A DNA stretch of 64,000 bases from Paracoccaceae bacterium (GTDB lineage: Bacteria; Pseudomonadota; Alphaproteobacteria; Rhodobacterales; Rhodobacteraceae): NCBI GenBank assembly GCA_016744015.1, contig JADGFD010000015.1, forward strand, positions 1-64,000. Reading direction: 5' to 3'. The position numbers and the translations under genes are program-made. Position 1 is the stretch's first letter, and each line of letters starts with the position of its first letter. The notes under the pieces are model-generated. The model was not told the origin of the DNA and did no database searches. It was given only the letters and a program-made list of their open reading frames with translations. Positions 57,821-64,000 of the stretch are shown piece by piece.

Positions 57821-58753
57821 ATGACCCGCACCATTGTTGAATCAAAATCCAAAACCGCCATCATCGGTTTTGACCAACCCTTCTGCGTGATCGGCGAACG
57901 CATCAACCCCACGGGCCGCAAAAAGCTGGCGCGTGAACTTGAAGCGGGGGATTTTTCCACCGTTGAGGCCGATGCGTTGGCACAGGTGGCCGCTGGGGCC
58001 ACCATGCTAGATATCAACGCGGGTGTGGTTTACAATTCAAACCCCAACCCCAATGAAACTGAGCCGCCCTTGATGCAAGAGGTTCTACGCCGGGTGCAGG
58101 CCTTGGTAGATATACCGCTTTGCATTGATAGCTCTGTGCCCGCCGCTCTGGAAGCTGGTTTACAAGTGTGTGAGGGCCGGCCCTTGCTGAATTCGGTAAC
58201 AGGCGAGGAGGACAAGCTGGAGCTTATCCTACCGCTTGTGAAAAAATACAATGTGCCTGTGGTCGCGATTTCTAACGATGATACCGGCATTTCAGAAGAC
58301 CCTGAAGTCCGCTTTGCTGTCGCCAAAAAAATTGTTGAACGTGCCGCAGATTTTGGCATTCCTGCGCATGACATCGTGGTAGACCCACTGGTGATGCCCA
58401 TCGGCGCCATGGCCACCGCTGGCTTGCAAGTGTTTGAGCTCGTACGAAAACTGCGCGCTGAACTAGGGGTAAACACTACCTGCGGAGCCTCCAATATCAG
58501 CTTTGGTCTGCCAAACCGTAACGGCGTAAATGCCGCCTTCCTGCCGATGGCGATCGCCTCGGGCATGACCTCCGCGATTATGAACCCGATGCACCCCACA
58601 GAAATGGACGCCATCCGCGCCGCAAACCTACTAACAAATAATGATGACCACGGTGCTGCATGGATTAAAGCCAACAAACCACCACTCGCCGAAGGCGAGG
58701 CTGAGGCTGGTGCTCGCGGGGCACGCGGCGGACGGCGTCGTCGGCGGGGGTAA
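57821..58753 (+). CDS. Methyltetrahydrofolate:corrinoid methyltransferase
   Basis: The 310 residues form a pterin-binding TIM barrel: VIGERINPTGRKKLARE, ATMLDINAGVV, CIDSSVPAALEAGL, PLLNSVTGE and GASNISFGLPNR, as in AcsE/MtvA-type enzymes that move a methyl group between a corrinoid protein and tetrahydrofolate. The last 20 or so residues are Gly/Arg-rich (ending GGRRRRRG). The corrinoid protein and a substrate-specific MttB-type enzyme are not in the window. It continues the operon from 56630. Confidence 0.9.
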   Translation: MTRTIVESKSKTAIIGFDQPFCVIGERINPTGRKKLARELEAGDFSTVEADALAQVAAGATMLDINAGVVYNSNPNPNETEPPLMQEVLRRVQALVDIPLCIDSSVPAALEAGLQVCEGRPLLNSVTGEEDKLELILPLVKKYNVPVVAISNDDTGISEDPEVRFAVAKKIVERAADFGIPAHDIVVDPLVMPIGAMATAGLQVFELVRKLRAELGVNTTCGASNISFGLPNRNGVNAAFLPMAIASGMTSAIMNPMHPTEMDAIRAANLLTNNDDHGAAWIKANKPPLAEGEAEAGARGARGGRRRRRG

Positions 58754-58822
58754 ATGCATTTCCCTCTTGTTACCTTGTGGTTACATGCCTAAATAATAGG
58801 CAGACCTATTCGAGGAAATACT

Positions 58823-59728
58823 ATGAACGATACACTCTACAAAACACTGGGTGTGAGCAAGAGCGCCACCCAGAGCGACATAAAAAAAGCTTTTCGCAAG
58901 CATATGAAAGAGTTGCACCCCGATCTTAACCCGGGAAATGCAGCAAAGGAAGCGCGATTCAAGAAGGTTTCAGCCGCCAATGACATATTGAGCGACCCAG
59001 ATAAGCGGGCGCTTTATGACCGTGGCGAAATCGACGAAAACGGTGCAGATGTGGTGCAAAACCCGTTTGGCGGTGGCTTCAGAAGCCAACCACAAGGCGG
59101 ACAAGGCTATGGCGACATGGGGGATGTGTTTTCCCAAATGTTTGGTGGCGGCGGCCAACAGCGCGGCGGCTTTCAACAGGCATTTAAAGGGCAGGACCAG
59201 CGCTATAACATGAAAGTCAGCTTTGCTGAGGCGGCTTTGGGCGGAAAGAAGCAGATCCATCTGTCAGACGGCAGCGCGATAAATGTTACGATTCCCAAGG
59301 GGATTGAGGGTGGAAAAACCATTCGGCTTAAAGGCAAAGGTCATGCGGGCCAAAATGGTGGGCCCGCAGGCGACGCCCTGATTGAGGTTAAAGTTGCCCC
59401 ACATCCTGTGTTTATCCGAAACGGGCTGGATATTGAGTTGAATCTGCCGATCACGCTTTACGAAGCCACGCTTGGCGGCAAAATTGAAGTACCAACGCTA
59501 CATGGCGCTGTTGGCCTCAAAATCCCCGCAGGCGCCAGCAGCGGGAAGGTTTTTCGGCTCAAGGGGCGTGGTATTGCAAGCGCCCGCAACAAGGGCGACC
59601 AGCTCGTAAAACTACAAATCCAGATGCCTGAAACGGTAGACGAAAAGCTAGAGGCCTTTATGCGGGACATGCAAGATAACAGCCCCTATGATCCGCGCCA
59701 AAAGCTGAAGACAAAAGCACATGTTTAA
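58823..59728 (+). CDS. J-domain protein (CbpA/DnaJ type III-like)
   Basis: The 301 residues have an N-terminal J domain with HPD in KELHPDLNPG, a Gly-rich linker with Phe-Gly repeats (FGGGF to GGGGQQRGGF), and two beta-sandwich client-binding domains; the Cys-rich zinc domain of DnaJ is absent. It stimulates DnaK-type Hsp70 ATPase. GAGGAAA precedes the ATG. Its place between two genes of the corrinoid cluster is unusual and may be chance, since 70- and 122-base gaps flank it. Confidence 0.94.
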   Translation: MNDTLYKTLGVSKSATQSDIKKAFRKHMKELHPDLNPGNAAKEARFKKVSAANDILSDPDKRALYDRGEIDENGADVVQNPFGGGFRSQPQGGQGYGDMGDVFSQMFGGGGQQRGGFQQAFKGQDQRYNMKVSFAEAALGGKKQIHLSDGSAINVTIPKGIEGGKTIRLKGKGHAGQNGGPAGDALIEVKVAPHPVFIRNGLDIELNLPITLYEATLGGKIEVPTLHGAVGLKIPAGASSGKVFRLKGRGIASARNKGDQLVKLQIQMPETVDEKLEAFMRDMQDNSPYDPRQKLKTKAHV

Positions 59729-59772
59729 GGGTGAAATTCTGGCTGTGATTGATTGTTGCGCGCGGTAAATTA

Positions 59773-59784
59773 ACCCTTAAGGGT
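59773..59784 (+). promoter_or_regulatory. 12-base palindrome ACCCTTAAGGGT
   Basis: A perfect palindrome lies 66 bases before the ATG of the RamA-like gene in the gap after the J-protein gene. It has no T tract and no loop, so it is more likely a protein-binding site than a terminator. The regulator is unknown. Confidence 0.3.
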
Positions 59785-59850
59785 GTCGTTATTGCGCTTT
59801 CCAACTGCCTGAATTCCGCTAATATGCGGCAAACATTTGGCGGGGCCACT

Positions 59851-61860
59851 ATGAGCAAGCAACACACGGTTATTTTTACCCCTTCGGGCAAGCGCGGGCA
59901 ATTTACTGAAGGCACGCCTGTGCTGGATGCCGCCCGAAGCTTGGGCGTGGACCTTGACTCCGTGTGTGGCGGGCGCGGGATTTGCTCCAAATGCCAGATC
60001 ACCCCAAGCTTTGGCGATTTCCCAAAATTCGGCATTACCGTAACCGATAAGTCGCTTTCCGAGTGGAACAGCGTTGAGCAGCGCTACGATGATATTCGCG
60101 GCCTACCCAAAGGGCGGCGGCTGGGCTGTCAAGCCAAAGTAACGGGCGATATCGTAATAGATGTGCCGCCGGAATCTCAGGTGCACAAACAGGTGATTAG
60201 AAAGCGGGCCGAGGCGCGAGACATCACGATAGACCCGGCTATTCGCTTGCTGTTTGTCGAGGTGGAAGAGCCTGATATGCACAAGCCAAGCGGAGACTTT
60301 GAGCGACTTCAGGCCGCCTTAAAAACGCAATGGGGCATTGAGACCACGGCCTCACTGGAAACGCTAAAAACCCTTCAATCCAAGCTGCGCAAGGGGAAGT
60401 GGCAGATAACCTGCGCCTTTCATGCGCCAAGCGGACAGATTCTTGAAATTTGGCCAGGCTATTTTGAGGGCCCGCTTTATGGGCTGGCGGTGGACCTCGG
60501 CTCCACCACCATCGCGGCGCATTTGTGTGATTTGTCTACAGGCGAAGTGCTGGCGTCATCCGGCCTGATGAATCCACAAATCCGCTTTGGCGAAGACCTG
60601 ATGAGCCGCGTTTCCTACGTAATGATGAACCCCGGTGGCGATGTGGAAATGACCACCGTTGTGCGCGAAGCGATCAACACGCTGATTGGTGAAATTTCCG
60701 AACAAGCCAGCATTGCCCGCGCGGATATTTTTGAGATGGTGTTGGTCGCTAACCCCATAATGCACCATCTGTTTTTGGGCCTTGATCCGGTGGAGCTTGG
60801 CCAAGCGCCCTTTGCGCTCGCTGTGTCAGATGCACAAAGCTTTGCTGGCACAGAGGCGGAGCTGGACATGCACCAAAACGCGCAAATTTACACCCTGCCC
60901 TGCATTGCAGGCCATGTGGGGGCGGATGCCGCCGCTGTGGCGCTTTCTGAAGCGCCAAATCTGTCAGATGACCTTGTGCTTATTGTTGATGTCGGCACCA
61001 ATGCCGAAATTTTGCTGGGGAATAAAGATGGCGTGCTCGCCTGCTCCTCCCCCACCGGCCCCGCCTTTGAAGGCGCACAAATTTCCAGCGGCCAGCGGGC
61101 GGCTCCGGGTGCGATAGAGCATATTCGCATCGGGGAAGATAAGGAGCCTATCTATAAAGTTGTGGGCTGTGATTTGTGGTCAAACGAGGCGGGCTTTGCC
61201 GATGCCACGCTGACCACCGGCATCACCGGCATTTGCGGCTCGGGCATTATCGAGGCCATTGCGGAAATGCGCATGGCTGGCATTGTGGACCCTTCGGGGC
61301 TGATCGGCTCAGAAGCCCAAACCGGCACACCACGCTGTATTTCAGATGGGCGCACCAATGCCTATGTGATTTTTGAGCCTGAACATGGCCCCAAAATCAC
61401 TGTTACCAACGGCGATATCCGCGCCATTCAGCTCGCTAAAGCGGCGCTTTATGCGGGCGCGCGGCTGTTGATGGACAGGCTAAAAGTGGATACCGTTGAC
61501 CGCGTGGTGCTGGCCGGAGCCTTTGGCGCGCATATCTCACCCAAACACGCCATGGTGCTCGGCATGATCCCTGATTGCCCTGTTGAGAAGGTTACTTCGG
61601 CTGGCAATGCCGCAGGCACAGGTGCGCGCATAGCGCTGCTCAATCTTGCGTCTCGCGCTGAGATAGAGACCACTGTGCGGCAGATAGAAAAGGTTGAAAC
61701 CGCTATCGAACCCGCTTTTCAGGAGCATTTTGTGAACGCGACCAATATCCCGCACGCCACCGCACCTTTTGAAGGGCTGCGTGCCACCACACCGCTGCCG
61801 GATGTCTCATATAATGCCGCCGGGGCAGCGGGTCGAAAACGGAAGCGCTCGCGTAAGTAA
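59851..61860 (+). CDS. RamA-like corrinoid-activating ferredoxin/ATPase (DUF4445)
   Basis: The protein reactivates corrinoid proteins whose cobalt has been oxidised. An N-terminal plant-type 2Fe-2S domain has Cys39, Cys45 and Cys48 (SVCGGRGICSKC) and a further cysteine in RLGCQ. The large ASKHA ATPase follows, with AVDLGSTTIAAHL, VDVGTNAEILLG and VVLAGAFGAHI. I choose the ATG at 59851 (669 residues) because the family starts close to HTVIFTPSGKRG; an in-frame ATG at 59824 would add 9 residues. The tail is Arg/Lys-rich. Confidence 0.92.
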   Translation: MSKQHTVIFTPSGKRGQFTEGTPVLDAARSLGVDLDSVCGGRGICSKCQITPSFGDFPKFGITVTDKSLSEWNSVEQRYDDIRGLPKGRRLGCQAKVTGDIVIDVPPESQVHKQVIRKRAEARDITIDPAIRLLFVEVEEPDMHKPSGDFERLQAALKTQWGIETTASLETLKTLQSKLRKGKWQITCAFHAPSGQILEIWPGYFEGPLYGLAVDLGSTTIAAHLCDLSTGEVLASSGLMNPQIRFGEDLMSRVSYVMMNPGGDVEMTTVVREAINTLIGEISEQASIARADIFEMVLVANPIMHHLFLGLDPVELGQAPFALAVSDAQSFAGTEAELDMHQNAQIYTLPCIAGHVGADAAAVALSEAPNLSDDLVLIVDVGTNAEILLGNKDGVLACSSPTGPAFEGAQISSGQRAAPGAIEHIRIGEDKEPIYKVVGCDLWSNEAGFADATLTTGITGICGSGIIEAIAEMRMAGIVDPSGLIGSEAQTGTPRCISDGRTNAYVIFEPEHGPKITVTNGDIRAIQLAKAALYAGARLLMDRLKVDTVDRVVLAGAFGAHISPKHAMVLGMIPDCPVEKVTSAGNAAGTGARIALLNLASRAEIETTVRQIEKVETAIEPAFQEHFVNATNIPHATAPFEGLRATTPLPDVSYNAAGAAGRKRKRSRK

Positions 61861-61922
61861 TCTTGTAAAACAGCACCCTCTATGGTAATTGGCGAGCCAA
61901 CCAAACCGAAAAGAAATGATAA

Positions 61923-62759
61923 ATGACCAAAGCGATCTGCGCCCTTACGATGGTCCGAAATGATGCTGTATTTATCCGGAAATGGGTGGATTATTACAGT
62001 AAGGCATTGGGCCGGAAAAACCTGTTTATCATTCTGGATGGCCACGATCAGGAAATGCCTGAAAATACCGAGGGCGTAAATGCCATATTTTTGCCAAAAG
62101 TGCATGCCCAACTGGTTAAAGCCGATCGGCGGCGCGCCAGGGTCATGTCGCACTTTGCTGCGGGCTTGCTTTACCACTATGATATGGTGATCGGCGTCGA
62201 CATTGATGAGTTCATCGTTGTGGACCCTGCCCTTGGCCAAAATCTTTCGGAGTATCTTTCTAAGCTACCTTTGCGCTCATCTTATTCGTCATTAGGGATG
62301 GATGTTGGCCAACACATTAGCACAGAATCTCCGGCAGATTTTAGCAAGCCTTTGCTTTCCCAGCGCAAGTTTGCCATGCTATCTTCTCGTTATTCCAAAC
62401 CGTCTATCATTATGAAGCCTGTCACCTGGGGCTCCGGCATGCACCGCATCAAAGGGCATAATTTTAAAATTGATCCAAATCTTTATCTATTCCACTTTGG
62501 TATGGTTGATAAAAAGCAATCGGAAACCCGTGAAAATGATGCCGATCTGCTAAAAGCTGGTTGGGGGAAACACATGGCACGGCGTGGCAATTTGCTTCAT
62601 ATTATCGAAAAAGCCACCCCGTTGGACGGGGATGATTATATACCCACAGCGCGCAAACTTCAACAAAACCGTAGGCCCCTATATGCGCTTAACAAGCCCA
62701 AGATGATAAAGGGTAGCCCCGTGATACGCATTCCTGAAAGGTTTGAAAATACAGTCTAG
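61923..62759 (+). CDS. Glycosyltransferase family 2-type protein
   Basis: The 278 residues open AICALTMVRNDAVFIRKWVDYY, the start of the Glyco_tranf_2_4-like group, and contain a metal-binding GVDIDEFIVV. These enzymes add sugars to surface polysaccharide or protein; acceptor and sugar are unknown. There are no membrane segments, so it is cytoplasmic. The stop shares CTAG with the convergent paaE. It is probably not functionally tied to the methyl-transfer genes. Confidence 0.83.
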   Translation: MTKAICALTMVRNDAVFIRKWVDYYSKALGRKNLFIILDGHDQEMPENTEGVNAIFLPKVHAQLVKADRRRARVMSHFAAGLLYHYDMVIGVDIDEFIVVDPALGQNLSEYLSKLPLRSSYSSLGMDVGQHISTESPADFSKPLLSQRKFAMLSSRYSKPSIIMKPVTWGSGMHRIKGHNFKIDPNLYLFHFGMVDKKQSETRENDADLLKAGWGKHMARRGNLLHIIEKATPLDGDDYIPTARKLQQNRRPLYALNKPKMIKGSPVIRIPERFENTV

Positions 62760-63802
62760 CCGTCGTAATCCACCACGATCTTTTTTGTTTTAGCATGGGA
62801 TTGGCAGGTCAGAATATACCCTTGCTCCACCTCATAATCCTCAAGCGCTTGGTTGGCCCGCATCTCCACCTCGCCGCTCACAAGCTTTGCTTTACAGGTA
62901 GAGCATACACCCGCACGGCAGGCATAGGGGGCGTCAAGCTTGGCATCCAAAGCCGCCTGTAAAACCGAGGTTTCGGCATCAAGAGGCAGGTTGTGGCTCA
63001 CCCCGTCAAGCAGAACTGTTGCTTGCAGCGCGCCGCGGGGGGCTGCACTTCCCAAGCTCTCGGCCTTTTGCGCGGCGCGTCCGGGCTGGTCAGAAAGGAA
63101 CTGCTCTATCGAGAGCTGAAAAGGTTCCAGATGCGCAGATAATCCACTTTTCACAATCTCCATCATAGGGGTCGGTCCGCAAATAAAGGCTTGCTCCACG
63201 GCACCGATATTTACCCAGCCATCAAAAAGCCCTTCAAGCTTTTCCGCGTCTAGCCGGCCTGCAAAAAGCTCAATATCTTGCGCATTATCCTCTAAAATAT
63301 GAATAACATGGAAGCGCCCTAAGAATTGATCTTTCAGGTCTTGTAGCTCATCGCGAAACATAGTGCTCGCCACTGACCGATTGGCATAAACCAATATAAA
63401 TGAAGCCTTTTCATCGGCTTGCAGTGTAGACTTAATAATTGATAGTAACGGTGTAATGCCCGAACCACCAGCAAACCCCAGATTTTTTGCCGCAATTTTT
63501 GCACCAAAAGCTCCCATGGGCGGCATGGCTTCCAATATGTCTCCAACTTGCAATTCCCTATTCGCAAAACTGGAAAACACCCCGCCTTCTACGGCCTTAA
63601 TCCCCACCCTTAGCCCCTCTTCCGGCGTAGAGCACACTGAGTAACAGCGGCGAAGTTCTTCCCCGTCGAACTCTTTTCGAAAGGTCAGGTATTGCCCCGG
63701 CGCAAAGCTGAAATCACCGCTCTTGGGCGTGAGCGAAAGCACAACAGCGCTATCGGTTTCACGGCGGATATCGGTGACTTCAAGCGGGTGAAAACGGGGC
63801 AT
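62756..63802 (-). CDS. paaE: Phenylacetyl-CoA epoxidase reductase PaaE
   Basis: PaaE passes electrons from NADPH to the PaaABC oxygenase. The 348 residues contain an FAD domain (RRCYSVCST), an NAD(P) domain (GGSGITPLLS, CGPTPMME) and a C-terminal plant-type ferredoxin domain with CRAGVCSTCKAKL and a final cysteine in ILTCQSH. The layout alone fits several reductases; the gene directly upstream encodes PaaD, which fixes the identity. The PaaD stop overlaps its ribosome-binding site (TAGGAG). Confidence 0.94.
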   Translation of the reverse strand: MPRFHPLEVTDIRRETDSAVVLSLTPKSGDFSFAPGQYLTFRKEFDGEELRRCYSVCSTPEEGLRVGIKAVEGGVFSSFANRELQVGDILEAMPPMGAFGAKIAAKNLGFAGGSGITPLLSIIKSTLQADEKASFILVYANRSVASTMFRDELQDLKDQFLGRFHVIHILEDNAQDIELFAGRLDAEKLEGLFDGWVNIGAVEQAFICGPTPMMEIVKSGLSAHLEPFQLSIEQFLSDQPGRAAQKAESLGSAAPRGALQATVLLDGVSHNLPLDAETSVLQAALDAKLDAPYACRAGVCSTCKAKLVSGEVEMRANQALEDYEVEQGYILTCQSHAKTKKIVVDYDG

Positions 63803-63811
63803 AAGAGGCTC

Positions 63812-64000
63812 CTAATGGCATTTAAAGGCGTCAAATGGCTCCAGGCAATCACCACATTTATAATGGCTTTTGCAGGGGGTGGAGCCAAACGGCGAAATGA
63901 GAGTGGTATTTGAAGAATTACAAAGCGGGCAATGCGGCTGGCCTGCTATGGGCGGAGCAATCCCGTAGGCGCGCAGTTTTTCATGGGCTTCGGGTTTAAT
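63812..64000 (-). CDS. paaD: PaaD, C-terminal part (cut by the window end)
   Basis: The 62 residues before the stop at 63812-63814 contain a zinc-ribbon ending: CPLC, then SPFGSTPCKSHYKC, CLEPFDAFKCH. This is the hallmark C-terminus of PaaD, a DUF59/MIP18-type protein that matures the iron or iron-sulfur centres of the phenylacetyl-CoA epoxidase. The N-terminal part and presumably paaABC lie beyond the window. It is 9 bases from paaE. Confidence 0.93.
   Translation of the reverse strand: MKPEAHEKLRAYGIAPPIAGQPHCPLCNSSNTTLISPFGSTPCKSHYKCGDCLEPFDAFKCH

Overview
The window reads as chromosome of an alphaproteobacterium, most likely order Rhodobacterales (the Rhodobacter/Roseobacter group) with only moderate GC content. 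The main grounds are gene order and family-specific traits: dusB-ntrB-ntrC-ntrY-ntrX followed by trkA-trkH-hfq-hflX, an NtrC without the sigma-54 contact loop, fused ispDF, cckA-recA-alaS, a GTA-type holin/endolysin pair between ccmE and ccmF, a GTTC-N7-GTTC SOS box at recA, and several small protein families I know only from this group. Genes are densely packed, many overlap by 1-8 bases, and all complete genes look intact. I found no rRNA, no tRNA, no CRISPR array and no insertion sequence.

Layout. 1-1364: end of a type I secretion adaptor gene, then a short accessory stretch with a serine recombinase, repeats in front of it, and a tiny helix-turn-helix protein. 1365-5611: lipA, then hpt, a RatA/Coq10 protein, a CinA C-terminal amidase, pgpA and ispDF. 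5714-18279: the nitrogen-regulation run (dusB, ntrBC, ntrYX), potassium uptake (trkAH), hfq, hflX, miaA. 18386-21264: an AraC regulator, a secreted protein and an M20 dipeptidase. 21261-31866 (minus strand): glnE, a PaaG-like isomerase, ccmH and ccmF, the GTA-like lysis pair, ccmE, argC, murI and a lipoprotein. 32036-38843: rplM-rpsI, a thioesterase, an enoyl-CoA hydratase, ctaA, trmJ, icd, a DUF4328 membrane protein and an EmrE-like pump. 38915-51198 (minus strand): a class II glutamine amidotransferase, two DUF1330 paralogues, alaS, recA, cckA, an rsmB-like gene, an outer-membrane protein, a MAPEG protein, guaB and a TehA-like transporter. 51313-53712: the least ordinary part, with a secreted protein, an AT-rich gap holding a perfect inverted repeat, a Tat-exported Ser/Gly repeat protein, and a signal-peptidase-like protein that has lost its catalytic lysine. 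53709-62759: rlmE, ppx/gppA, metF, and a folate/corrinoid methyl-transfer cluster (small 'virulence factor' protein, MTHFR-like protein, methyltransferase, J-domain protein, RamA-like ferredoxin/ATPase), then a glycosyltransferase. 62756-64000: paaE and the end of paaD, entering a phenylacetate operon.

Functional links. NtrBC, NtrYX, DusB and GlnE together describe nitrogen sensing and control of glutamine synthetase. CckA, the top kinase of the CtrA relay, lies about 16 kb from a gene-transfer-agent lysis cassette, and CckA/CtrA is known to control GTA release in this order. PaaG-like, PaaD and PaaE belong to aerobic phenylacetate breakdown. CcmE/F/H and CtaA support c-type cytochromes and heme A. 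The corrinoid cluster feeds methyl groups into the folate pool, although its corrinoid protein and substrate methyltransferase are not in the window.
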